Position numbers and translations under genes: made by a program. Under the pieces are notes generated by a model. The model did not search any database. It was not told the origin of the DNA and saw nothing but the letters and a program-made list of their open reading frames with translations. From positions 1 through 32,722 of the forward strand of contig DATDCV010000081.1 of assembly GCA_036524155.1 (NCBI GenBank): a DNA stretch of 32,722 nucleotides. The letters are read 5' to 3'. This document shows, in pieces, positions 16,030 to 24,271 of this stretch (positions are counted from its first letter, which is position 1; every line of letters begins with the position of its first letter). This DNA is from DATDCV01 sp036524155. Its GTDB lineage: Bacteria > Verrucomicrobiota > Verrucomicrobiia > Limisphaerales > UBA8199.

Positions 16030-16591
16030 AGAAACGCATGAGGCTGTCGCCGTGTTTGAGGACTTTCTCCTCGCGCCACCAGGCGGGAAAGGCGAGCGTG
16101 TCGCGCTTGGTGTGGCCGAGTACGAACAGGCCGCCGGGTGCGAGCAGTCCGGGGAGACGTGTGTCATCCAGCAACCTTTGCGCGAAAGAGGTCGAACGGT
16201 AACCAACGTTCTTCTCGCCGTAGGGCGGGTCGGCCAGAACCAACTCGAACCGCGAGCCTGATTCCGCGAGCTGTCCGACCGCCGTGAAAACATCCTGGAC
16301 ACGTAACTGCAGGACTTCAGGCGAAAAGCCGGCCCTGATGAAATTTTCGCGGAGCACGGCGGCATGGCGGGCTGATTTTTCCACGCAGGCGGTCGAAAAC
16401 GCGCCCCGGCTGAGGCACTCCAGGCTCAAGGCCCCGGTGCCCGCGAACAACTCCAGCACTCGCGCGCCGGCGACACGATCCCCCAGGCTGTTGAACACGG
16501 CCTGTTTCACCAAGTCCGGCGTCGGCCGGACGCAGAGGCCTTTGGGGACTTTCAGAATCCGGCGAGCCGCTTTCCCGCCTGTGATGCGCAT
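16013..16591 (-). CDS. rsmD: 16S rRNA (guanine(966)-N(2))-methyltransferase RsmD
   Basis: The 192-residue protein has the standard RsmD layout: MRITGGKAARRIL at the N-terminus, RPTPDLVKQAVFNSL (residues 22-36), the SAM-binding loop VLELFAGTGALSLE (45-58), and the catalytic DPPYG (121-125). It methylates N2 of G966 in 16S rRNA during small-subunit assembly, using S-adenosylmethionine. Length agrees with the family (about 180-200). Its last codons overlap the convergent FG-GAP gene by 17 bp, so the two genes share no terminator space. Upstream, a 141-bp gap separates it from kbl on the same strand. Confidence 0.93.
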   Translation of the reverse strand: MRITGGKAARRILKVPKGLCVRPTPDLVKQAVFNSLGDRVAGARVLELFAGTGALSLECLSRGAFSTACVEKSARHAAVLRENFIRAGFSPEVLQLRVQDVFTAVGQLAESGSRFELVLADPPYGEKNVGYRSTSFAQRLLDDTRLPGLLAPGGLFVLGHTKRDTLAFPAWWREEKVLKHGDSLMRFFTAAP

Positions 16592-16732
16592 GGGGAAAAG
16601 ATAGGGGAAAACCGCCTTTGAGTCAGGGTAAATCCGAACCGCCTCTCAGACCGGTCCGGCTCAGCGGACGAATCCAACCGTGGGGGACCGGGTTTGCGCC
16701 TCACCCGGATATTTCAGGTGGCAGTGCGCACC

Positions 16733-17917
16733 CTACCTGGGCAACTCCTGCTTCGCTTCCGCAAACTTCTCCACGGCGAACACAAGTTCCTCTCGGCTAT
16801 GCGCCGCAGAAATCTGGGTGCGGATACGAGCTTTGCCTTGGGGAACGACGGGGTAGGAAAAGCCGATGACATAGACCCCTTTCTGCAGCATGGCATCGGC
16901 AAACCGGGCGGCCAGCGCCGCGTCGCCCAGCATAATTGGAACGATCGGGTGGGTTCCCGGGAGGATGCTGAAGCCGGTTTTCGCCATCGCTTCCCGGAAG
17001 AACCGTGTGTTGGCCTCGAGTCGGTCACGGAGTTCGGTGGAAGCGGTGAGCAGCTCGAGCACCTTGAGAGTGGCGCCGGCGATTGAAGGGGCCAACGTGT
17101 TGGAAAACAGGTAGGGGCGGGAGCGCTGGCGCAAGAGTTCGACTATCTTTTTGCGACCGCTGGTGTAGCCGCCACTAGCGCCGCCGAGAGCCTTGCCGAG
17201 CGTGCCGGTCAGAATATCGACGCGGCCCATGACGTCGTTCAATTCGGGGGTCCCGCGTCCCTTTCGGCCCATAAAACCGACCGCGTGCGAGTCGTCCACC
17301 ATCACCAGCGCCTGGTATTTGTCTGCCAGATCGCAAATGCCGCGCAGGTTCGCGATGTAACCGTCCATCGAGAACACTCCGTCAGTTGCAATCAGCCGGA
17401 ACCGGGCGCCGGCGGCTTCCTTCAGTTTGGCTTCGAGGTCCGCCATGTCATTGTTGCGGTAGCGGTAGCGCTGCGCTTTGCAGAGCCGGATGCCGTCGAT
17501 GATGCTGGCGTGGTTGAGTTCATCGGAAATGATCGCGTCTTGCTCGGCAAGGAGCGTCTCGAAGAGCCCGCCGTTGGCGTCGAAACAGGACGAGTAAAGA
17601 ATGGTATCCTCGGTGCCGAGGAATTCGGTGAGTTTGGCTTCGAGTTGCTTGTGCACGCCCTGCGTCCCGCAGATGAAACGGACGCTCGCGAGGCCATAGC
17701 CCCATTGGTCGATGGCCTCTTTGGCGGCCTGGGCGACGGCGGGATGCTGCGCCAGGCCGAGGTAGTTGTTCGCGCAGAGATTCAACACGGGCTTGCCGTC
17801 GGCGACGCGGATGGTCGTCCCCTGGGGCGTGATAATCACGCGCTCGGTCTTATAGGTTCCGGCGGCGCGTATGGCCGCCAACTGCTGTTCCAGGTGACTG
17901 CTACATGCTTCGTTCAT
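16733..17917 (-). CDS. kbl: Glycine C-acetyltransferase (2-amino-3-ketobutyrate CoA ligase)
   Basis: The 394-residue, PLP-dependent alpha-oxoamine synthase is close in length to E. coli Kbl. Visible signatures include LNLCANNYLGLAQHP (46-60), the cofactor region SSCFDANGGLFE (109-120), DELNHASIIDG (132-142), VDDSHAVGFMG (207-217) and the PLP-binding lysine in TGTLGKALGG (K242). It cleaves 2-amino-3-ketobutyrate with CoA to glycine and acetyl-CoA, the second step of threonine breakdown. It lies 111 bp downstream of tdh on the same strand, so the two are probably co-transcribed. The gap holds an 8-bp tandem repeat. Distinction from other oxoamine synthases (8-amino-7-oxononanoate synthase, 5-aminolevulinate synthase) rests on the tdh neighbour and overall similarity. 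Confidence 0.94.
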   Translation of the reverse strand: MNEACSSHLEQQLAAIRAAGTYKTERVIITPQGTTIRVADGKPVLNLCANNYLGLAQHPAVAQAAKEAIDQWGYGLASVRFICGTQGVHKQLEAKLTEFLGTEDTILYSSCFDANGGLFETLLAEQDAIISDELNHASIIDGIRLCKAQRYRYRNNDMADLEAKLKEAAGARFRLIATDGVFSMDGYIANLRGICDLADKYQALVMVDDSHAVGFMGRKGRGTPELNDVMGRVDILTGTLGKALGGASGGYTSGRKKIVELLRQRSRPYLFSNTLAPSIAGATLKVLELLTASTELRDRLEANTRFFREAMAKTGFSILPGTHPIVPIMLGDAALAARFADAMLQKGVYVIGFSYPVVPQGKARIRTQISAAHSREELVFAVEKFAEAKQELPR

Positions 17918-17972
17918 AACGATTCTTACGCGGCCAGAGGCCTTTTCAAGGCCACCGCGTTCGTTCGCGGTT

Positions 17973-18012
17973 ACGCTTCAACGCTTCAACGCTTTAACGT
18001 TTTAACGCTATA
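17973..18012. repeat. 8-bp tandem repeat between tdh and kbl
   Basis: Five consecutive octamers: ACGCTTCA, ACGCTTCA, ACGCTTTA, ACGTTTTA, ACGCTATA, followed by ACGTTCC. The array is more AT-rich than its surroundings and lies in the tdh-kbl intercistronic space. Confidence 0.88.
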
Positions 18013-18028
18013 ACGTTCCTCCAGCCTC

Positions 18029-19057
18029 TCACCGCCAGTTCAAAATCACTTTGCCGGACTTTCCTGTCTTCATCACCTCGAATCCTTTTTCGAATTCGGC
18101 GAATTGGAACCGATGGGTGATGGCGGGTTTGATATTCAGGCCGCTTTCGAGCATCACGCTCATTTTGTACCAGGTTTCGTACATTTCGCGCCCGTAGATG
18201 CCTTTGATCGTGAGCATATTGAACACGACCTTGTTCCAGTCAAACACCACGGGCCCCGGGGGTATTCCCAACATGGCGATTTTGCCTCCGTGGCACATGT
18301 GGTCGACCATGCTCTTGAGGCCTTCCGGATTGCCGGACATTTCGAGGCCGACGTCGAAGCCCTCTTTCATGCCGAGCTGGTCCTCGACGTCTTTCAAGGT
18401 GCGGCCGTTCCGGATGTTCAGCGCGACCGTGGCGCCCATTTGCCGCGCGAGGTCCAGGCGGTAGTCGTTGACGTCGGTCACCACGACAAATCGGGCGCCG
18501 GCGTGCCGGGCGACGGCAGTCGCCAGGATGCCGATAGGGCCGGCGCCGGTGATCAGCACATCCTCGCCCAGCACGGGAAAGGAGAGCGCCGTGTGCACCG
18601 CGTTGCCGAACGGGTCGAAGATCGACGCTACATCCCGGTCGATGCCGGGCTGGTGGTGCCACACGTTGGTCATCGGCACCGAAATGAATTCGGCAAACGC
18701 ACCCGGACGGTTGACGCCGATGCCGAGGGTGTCCTTGCACAGGTGCCGCCGGCCGGCGAGGCAATTTCGGCACCGGCCGCAAACCACGTGCCCTTCCGCG
18801 CTGACGACCTCGCCCGGAAAGAAGTCCTTCACGTTCGATCCGACCTCGGCGACTTCGCCGACAAACTCGTGGCCCACCACCATCGGGGTCGGGATGGTCC
18901 GTTGCGCCCAGTCGTCCCAGTTGTAGATGTGCAGGTCGGTGCCGCAGATACCGGCGCGGTCCACGCGAATGAGGACGTCGTTGATTCCCACTTCGGGCCG
19001 GGGCACGTCCTCGAGCCAGAGTCCGGGTTTTCGTTCTTTTTTCACCAGCGCTTGCAT
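18029..19057 (-). CDS. tdh: L-threonine 3-dehydrogenase
   Basis: The 342-residue, zinc-dependent medium-chain dehydrogenase has E. coli Tdh length and residue numbering: catalytic zinc ligands C38 (GICGTDLHIYNW), H63 and E64 (GHEFVGEV), and structural zinc cysteines 93, 96, 99 and 107 (CGRCRNCLAGRRHLC). The NAD-binding glycine motif is GAGPIG (~170). It oxidises L-threonine to 2-amino-3-ketobutyrate, the substrate of the kbl product downstream. The promoter reads TTGCAT, 17 nt, TAATAT on the minus strand. An XRE-cupin regulator is divergently encoded 92 bp away and is the likely controller. No strong Shine-Dalgarno is visible before the ATG at 19057. Confidence 0.95.
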   Translation of the reverse strand: MQALVKKERKPGLWLEDVPRPEVGINDVLIRVDRAGICGTDLHIYNWDDWAQRTIPTPMVVGHEFVGEVAEVGSNVKDFFPGEVVSAEGHVVCGRCRNCLAGRRHLCKDTLGIGVNRPGAFAEFISVPMTNVWHHQPGIDRDVASIFDPFGNAVHTALSFPVLGEDVLITGAGPIGILATAVARHAGARFVVVTDVNDYRLDLARQMGATVALNIRNGRTLKDVEDQLGMKEGFDVGLEMSGNPEGLKSMVDHMCHGGKIAMLGIPPGPVVFDWNKVVFNMLTIKGIYGREMYETWYKMSVMLESGLNIKPAITHRFQFAEFEKGFEVMKTGKSGKVILNWR

Positions 19058-19149
19058 AAAAATAAATCTAGTTTAATGGAACTGATTCCTGTATATTAAA
19101 CAAGCATTTTCCGATATGCAAGAAGTTTTTCCATTAAAATGGACGACCG
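19058..19149. promoter_or_regulatory. Divergent tdh / XRE-cupin promoter region with inverted-repeat operator
   Basis: This AT-rich stretch differs from the GC-rich surroundings. For tdh (minus strand) there is a -35 TTGCAT (19116-19121) and a -10 TAATAT (19093-19098) with a 17-nt spacer. TTTAATGGAA (19072-19081) and its exact reverse complement TTCCATTAAA (19129-19138) flank this promoter. A third partial match, TTCC...ATTAAA at 19086-19100, pairs with the left arm. The arms lie near each gene's start codon, a suitable arrangement for autoregulation plus tdh-kbl control by the XRE protein. The binding is inferred. Confidence 0.65.
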
Positions 19150-19743
19150 ATGAGACCGCCTGAACCCTCCCGGCCGGGCGAGCCGGCCGACGCCGTCAGC
19201 CGCCACCTGGGCACCCGCGTCAAACACCTGCGCGGCGCGCGCAACTGGTCGCTCGAGGACCTGGCGAAGGCGAGCGGCGTGAGCCGGTCGATGTTGAGCC
19301 AGATCGAGCGCGAGCAAGCGAACCCGACGCTGGCGGTGACACTGCGGATCGCGCGGGCGTTCGGCCTCAGTTTGGCGGAACTGATCGAATTGCCCGGCGC
19401 GGCGAGCTCCATCACTGTGATCCGCGCCGACGACCACACCTACCATTACCGCTCGGACAAGGACTGCCGGATCCGGACGCTGTCACCGCTGAACCTGGAA
19501 AAGGACGTTGAGTTTTACGAGGTGCGGCTGCAGCCGGGCGGGGCGTTGCGGAGCTCGCCGCATTTCGAGGGCACGCGCGAATTTTTCACGTTGCAGAAGG
19601 GGCATTTGCGGATCGAGTCGGGCGGCGACACCGAAGAGCTGAACGCGGGGGATTCCGGCAGCTACCGCGCGGATATTCCGCATGCGCTGGTGAATGCGGG
19701 CAAAACGGAGGCGGTGGGGTTCCTGATCGTGATCTACCGGTGA
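19150..19743 (+). CDS. XRE-family transcriptional regulator with C-terminal cupin
   Basis: The 197-residue protein has an XRE helix-turn-helix (about residues 15-75: LGTRVKHLRGARNWSLEDLA, VSRSMLSQIEREQANPTLAVTLRIARAFG) and a cupin barrel (~100-195, including PHFEGTREFFTLQKGHLRI and a conserved-looking glycine-rich turn). This architecture is that of small-molecule-sensing regulators such as the SutR/PuuR type. It is divergent from tdh-kbl with an inverted repeat in the shared promoter, so regulation of threonine catabolism, possibly by an amino acid bound in the cupin, is a reasonable inference. Start is the ATG at 19150; only weak ribosome-binding sequence precedes it. Confidence 0.88.
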   Translation: MRPPEPSRPGEPADAVSRHLGTRVKHLRGARNWSLEDLAKASGVSRSMLSQIEREQANPTLAVTLRIARAFGLSLAELIELPGAASSITVIRADDHTYHYRSDKDCRIRTLSPLNLEKDVEFYEVRLQPGGALRSSPHFEGTREFFTLQKGHLRIESGGDTEELNAGDSGSYRADIPHALVNAGKTEAVGFLIVIYR

Positions 19744-19840
19744 GAGGCAGCCCATCGGCCGTGACGGCAAAGTGGTCGAGGCCTGGCATGGTTATGAACC
19801 AGGCCAGGCGGAGAAGGCGCTGAAAAAGCTGGGACTTTAA
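19742..19840 (+). pseudogene. C-terminal remnant of a redoxin/thioredoxin-fold protein
   Basis: In the frame +1 to the end of the XRE gene, codons read ERQPIGRDGKVVEAWHGYEP then GQAEKALKKLGL and stop (19838-19840). This resembles the end of AhpC/TSA or TlpA-like redoxins, where a strand of the form (V/I)xRDGKVV is followed by a closing helix. There is no start codon, ribosome-binding site or upstream domain, since the preceding DNA encodes the regulator. It looks like a leftover of a lost gene. The match is by eye. Confidence 0.5.
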
Positions 19841-19850
19841 GCGTGCGCCG

Positions 19851-22800
19851 CTACCACTGACGGACACGGTAAAAACGTCGCGGGCCGGAGGCGCCGGGAT
19901 CTGTGAGAGGCTGCAGCTCGCCGAGGCCGCGAATGAGCGGCAGCGGCAGCCAATTTGTGGACGACAGACTGGTGGTGTACTCAAAAGAATAGAGCCGGTC
20001 GGAGAAGGTGGGCACCTGGACGGAGAACCGGTTGGGGGTCCAGTTGCACGCCTGCAACTGCGGTGGCGGCCTGAGCCCGAACAAGATCAGACTGTGCGAA
20101 TTGCCGGCCGCGAGCTCGACGACGTTCGTCAGATAGCTCGGGAAGCCGCTCTGGCCGAAGAAATCGCCTCCCCAGCCCACCGCGGTGCCGTCCACCAGCC
20201 GGGCCAGCGAATGAGTGCCGCCGCCGGCGACGGCGGCTGCGGGCAAGGCATTTGTCGGCACGTTACATTGGCCATAACTGTTGTCGCCCCACGCGATGAC
20301 GCTGCCATCGCGTTTCACTGCCAGGCTGTGATATTCGCCGGCCGCGATGCCGACTACGTGGTTCAGTGACCAGGGCACAGTTGACTGGCCGGCGAAAATC
20401 CCTTGTGCGTCCGAGTTTTGGCCCCAGGCAACAACGGTCCCATCTGCGCGCAGCGCCAGGCTGTGGTTGCCTCCGGCGGCAATCGCGACCACATTGTCGA
20501 GCCCGGACGGCACGCTGGTCTGCCCAAAAGTGTTGTCGCCCCAGGATGTTACCGTGCCATCTGCGCGCAAGGCGAGGCTATGCCAGAACCCGGCTGCCAC
20601 CGCCGTCACGTCGGTCAGGCCGGCGGGAGCGTTGGTTTGCCCGTAGTAATTGTCGCCCCAACCCACGACCGTGCGTCCACCGGTGATCGCCAGGCTGTGG
20701 AAGCCGCCACCCGCAATCCCGATCGCCGGACCAAGGTTGGGGGGCGGAGAGCACTGGCCGTAGCTGTTGTCTCCTGTTGCATAGATAGTGCCGTCGGCGC
20801 GCAGCAGCAGGCTGTGGTTCTGGCCGGCGGCAATCGCGACAGCATTCAGGCAGTTTGACACGGCGGCCTGGCCGTAGGCGTTGTCGCCGTAACCGCGGGC
20901 GGGGATGACGACCAGTTGGGCGCCGGCGCTGGTTGCGGCGCCATAGGGGTTGGCGGCACGCAGGGTGTAGGTGCCGGCCTGTTCGGGCACAACCGACTCC
21001 ATCAGGCAATAGGAGTTGGTCGCGCCGGGGATCTCGACGCCGTTGAGCAGCCATTGGTAACTCAGGGGCGCGCTGCCGACGGCTGAAGCCGTGAACCAGG
21101 CCTGGTCTCCAGCCGAATTCGTCCGGCTAATCGGGTCGGCAGCGATCACCGGCGCCATGTAGCCGGGAGTATAGCTCACTTCATCGAGCCAAGCGGTGTC
21201 CTGGCCCTCAAAGGCCATATAGTCCTTCACGTAGGACCATTCCAGAGTGTGCACTCCCTCGGGCAGGCAAACGACCCTCTCAACCCAGGGCCATTCGCCG
21301 GTGATGCCAAACTGGTTTGTCTCAAACTCGCTGGTGCTGGTGAACATCATGTAATCCCAGAGAACTTCGCAGGAGAGCTTCCACCAGAAGCGCAACGTAC
21401 CTGGGCCACGGACGGCCGCCTTCAGGGTGGACACCTGGTCATCGCCGATGCTGCCGCTTTGGGCTGACGCCACTCCGTCGTGGGAAAAGTTCGTTTGCCC
21501 AAACCAGGCTGCGGAACCCTCGGTGGTCCAGGTCAGGTTTGTATTATTCAGCGCAAACGCCAGCGGCACGGTTGACACTTGATAGAAAACCCTGGCCACG
21601 TTCTTCCGCGCGACTCCATTGATTGAATTAAAGGCGCCCCCGATGAGCAGACGGCTCCCGTCCAGGATCTTGAATTCGTTGACGATCGAGTCGGCGCCTC
21701 CGCCCGCCCACAGGAAGGCGTCGGCGACTCCGTTCGTATCCAACCGCGCGATATTACGGTATTCGAGCCCGTTGAGATCATAGAACCAGCCCCCCACAAG
21801 GATGCGCCCGTCACTCTGCAACGCTATCGTGACCACTTCCTGCCAGGCCGTCCCGAAGTTGGCGTTGAAATTCGTGTCCAATTTGCCATCGGGATAAACG
21901 CGCGCCAGGTGGGCAACGGCGATACCGTTCACGGAGGAGAAAATGCCTCCCAGCAAGATCTTCGAGTCCGGCTGGACCAGGACCTTGAAAAGGAGTCCCG
22001 ATTCGATGTCCGCCTGAAACGACAAATCGAGGGTGCCGTCCGGGTGGAGTCGCGCCGCACCCTTCCGCGCGACGCCGTTTACGGTGGCGAAGTTGCCACC
22101 GATCACAATCCGGCCATCCTGCTGGATCTCCAAAGCACGCACTTCGCTGTCGGGACCCGCGAGTTGTTGCATGAATGATGTGTCCAGGGACCCATCGCTG
22201 TTGAGTCGAGCCAGGTTCGTGCGGGCAAAGCCTTTAATCGAGTCAAAGTAGCCCCCGATCACGATCTTGCCGTCCGCCTGGACCGCGAGGCATTCCACCC
22301 GACCACTGGTTCCCCCTATCCCATTCTTAAAGCCCGAGTCGAGCGAGCCGTCCGGGTTGAGTCTCACCAGCCCGCTGCATTCGGCCCGGTTGAAATTGGT
22401 AAACGACCCACCCACCAGGATTTTGCCCTGGTGGAAGGCAAGGGCCCAGACATCGCCGCTGGTTCCGGACATCCCTTTGAGAAAGGAACGGTCTACGGAA
22501 CCATCCGAATTAAGCCGTCCAATGCCGGTCCCTGCGAAACCGCTAACGAGGATCTTTCCATCGCTCTGCGGCAACAGCTCCGTGGCTGGATTGGCAAAAA
22601 GCGCTTGCCCGTTGGCAAAGGTTTGGTCCAGCGCACCGTCCGCCCCCAGCCTCGCCAGATAGGAGACGGCGCTGTTGTTTACCGAGTACAGATTGCCGCC
22701 GGCCACAAGCTGGCCATTCGGCTGGGCGGCCAGACAATTTACTCCGCCCGACACTCCGCCGGGACCGACTGAAAACGAGCCATCCACCGACCCGTTGCTG

Positions 22801-23816
22801 TTGAGTCGCGCCAGTCCCCGCTGGCTCGCGCCGTTAATCGTGTTGAACTGGCCGCCAACCATGATTTTCCCGCTTGATTGCACCACCAGCGCCGAGACAG
22901 TCGAGTCCGCACCAGCCCGTCCCGCGGAAAACGCCGCGTCCAGCGACCCGTCGGGATTCAGCCGCGCAATGCGGTTGACCGCGACGCCGTTGACGGCGGT
23001 GAAGTCGCCGCCGAGGAGGATCTTGCCGTCCGCCTGCAGCGCAATCACCTCGACGCCGCCGCGAGAACTCCATTGTGTCGAAGTGGTGGCCTGGAAGGAG
23101 GAATCGACGGTGCCGTCAGGCCAAAGACGCGCCAGGCCGGGCCGAGCCTCGCCATTGATGGTGGTAAACTGCCCCGCAATGAGAATGCGCCCGTCCGGCT
23201 GGAGAGCGACCGCGGTCACCACATCATCCAGCACCGGAAAGAACACCTCGTCGAACGAGCCGTCGGTGTTGAACCTGGCGAGGTAACTGGGGCCGGGCAC
23301 GCCAAAAACGTCGCCTATGAATGAGCCACCGGCGATGACCTTGCCGTCAGGCTGGAGCGCCATTGAATACACAGTGGCGTCGACCCAGTTGTCGAACGAG
23401 CCGTCATAGGTTCCATCGGGCTGAAAACGCATGAGCCCACCGAGACTACCCCATTCCCAACCCCAGTAGCCCCCCACCAGGATCTTGCCGTCGGGCTGTA
23501 CAATCAAGGCCTCGGGCCAGAACCCCACCCCCATAAAAGGCCAATCAGTCAGTGTGAACACGTTGGTAAACGTCAGGTCCGTGGCCCCGTTGGTCAGCAG
23601 CAACGAAAGGCCCACCGTGTTTGCCCCACTGACGGTCGTAAACGTTCCGCCAATCAGAATTCGCCCATCTGCATAAACAGCGGCCGCATTGACTGGTCCG
23701 TTGATACCCGAGCCGGCATCAAAGGTCGGGTCCACCTGGCCGTCCGGACTTTGTGGGCGACCCGACTGCAAGCCGAGGAACAGGAACAAGACAAGGGCAA
23801 TGGGTGCAGCTTTCAT
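19851..23816 (-). CDS. Secreted delta-60 / Ig-like / RCC1 repeat protein, paralog 1
   Basis: The 1,321-residue protein has a signal peptide (MKAAPIALVLFLFLGLQSG). Residues ~28-745 hold 14 delta-60 repeats, each with a core like LQPDGKILVGGxF followed by LARLNxDGSLDxSF. Residues ~750-885 form a sandwich domain (GPGTLRFWWKLSCE, VHTLEWSYVKD), ~888-972 an Ig-like domain (PLSYQWLLNG, AGTYTLRAANPYG), and ~975-1250 seven RCC1-type repeats, each with a HSL core and GDNxYGQ turns, consistent with a seven-bladed propeller. The C-terminus ends RRFYRVRQW, shared with the paralog. It is likely exported and exposed at the surface; ligand and role are unknown. No PEP-CTERM or LPXTG-like tail is visible. Confidence 0.9.
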   Translation of the reverse strand: MKAAPIALVLFLFLGLQSGRPQSPDGQVDPTFDAGSGINGPVNAAAVYADGRILIGGTFTTVSGANTVGLSLLLTNGATDLTFTNVFTLTDWPFMGVGFWPEALIVQPDGKILVGGYWGWEWGSLGGLMRFQPDGTYDGSFDNWVDATVYSMALQPDGKVIAGGSFIGDVFGVPGPSYLARFNTDGSFDEVFFPVLDDVVTAVALQPDGRILIAGQFTTINGEARPGLARLWPDGTVDSSFQATTSTQWSSRGGVEVIALQADGKILLGGDFTAVNGVAVNRIARLNPDGSLDAAFSAGRAGADSTVSALVVQSSGKIMVGGQFNTINGASQRGLARLNSNGSVDGSFSVGPGGVSGGVNCLAAQPNGQLVAGGNLYSVNNSAVSYLARLGADGALDQTFANGQALFANPATELLPQSDGKILVSGFAGTGIGRLNSDGSVDRSFLKGMSGTSGDVWALAFHQGKILVGGSFTNFNRAECSGLVRLNPDGSLDSGFKNGIGGTSGRVECLAVQADGKIVIGGYFDSIKGFARTNLARLNSDGSLDTSFMQQLAGPDSEVRALEIQQDGRIVIGGNFATVNGVARKGAARLHPDGTLDLSFQADIESGLLFKVLVQPDSKILLGGIFSSVNGIAVAHLARVYPDGKLDTNFNANFGTAWQEVVTIALQSDGRILVGGWFYDLNGLEYRNIARLDTNGVADAFLWAGGGADSIVNEFKILDGSRLLIGGAFNSINGVARKNVARVFYQVSTVPLAFALNNTNLTWTTEGSAAWFGQTNFSHDGVASAQSGSIGDDQVSTLKAAVRGPGTLRFWWKLSCEVLWDYMMFTSTSEFETNQFGITGEWPWVERVVCLPEGVHTLEWSYVKDYMAFEGQDTAWLDEVSYTPGYMAPVIAADPISRTNSAGDQAWFTASAVGSAPLSYQWLLNGVEIPGATNSYCLMESVVPEQAGTYTLRAANPYGAATSAGAQLVVIPARGYGDNAYGQAAVSNCLNAVAIAAGQNHSLLLRADGTIYATGDNSYGQCSPPPNLGPAIGIAGGGFHSLAITGGRTVVGWGDNYYGQTNAPAGLTDVTAVAAGFWHSLALRADGTVTSWGDNTFGQTSVPSGLDNVVAIAAGGNHSLALRADGTVVAWGQNSDAQGIFAGQSTVPWSLNHVVGIAAGEYHSLAVKRDGSVIAWGDNSYGQCNVPTNALPAAAVAGGGTHSLARLVDGTAVGWGGDFFGQSGFPSYLTNVVELAAGNSHSLILFGLRPPPQLQACNWTPNRFSVQVPTFSDRLYSFEYTTSLSSTNWLPLPLIRGLGELQPLTDPGASGPRRFYRVRQW

Positions 23817-24271
23817 AGGTTGGTTAATAGGTGCTGTGTGGTTACACGCCTTCTATATGTAAAGGCGAAATTCCGGTGCGATTTGCTTCAAGATTTGTGG
23901 GAAAAAAACACCCGAGTGCGGTCTGGATGAGAAAAACCCCGCACACGCGGTAAGTTTGCCACGATCCGCAGCCCCCGGCGGTCGCCTCGACGCGGTTACG
24001 CAAATACGCCCTGTGCCAACAAACCCAAGCATAACACAGCCGCGTTTAGCCCTCTCTTGCGGCTTAACTAAGTCCGAGTCTATTCAAGGCAAACAGAGTT
24101 CACAACAGAAAACCGGCAGGAGAGGTGTGCGTCAGCGAAGAGTGGAGCGCGAGGGACAGATTGAAGGACTTTCTGGGTGCGCCTGTATGCGGAAAATACG
24201 CTGCTCGGGGAAAGGAGTGCTCCTTCCAGATCACTGAATCTGCAATCCTCTGGGGCCGGCGAAGGGGATCC
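23817..24271. other. Intergenic region between the two giant paralogs
   Basis: The 455 bp contain no convincing gene in any frame. The part near 23816 is relatively AT-rich and should carry the promoter and leader of paralog 1 (CATATAGAA on the minus strand at about 23853 is a possible -10). Around 24209-24227 there is a small imperfect GGAAAGGAG/CTCCTTCC hairpin without a T-tract. Nothing else was recognised. Confidence 0.5.
23931..23951 (-). terminator. Possible weak intrinsic terminator
   Basis: On the minus strand CCGC-GTGT-GCGG is followed by GGTTTTTC. The stem is only 4 bp and lies over 300 bp beyond the end of paralog 2, so assignment is tentative. Confidence 0.25.

Noticed and set aside
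14731..16365. Minus-strand frame of 544 codons across the FG-GAP and rsmD genes
   Set aside because: It has no domain features and overlaps two well-supported genes in other frames.
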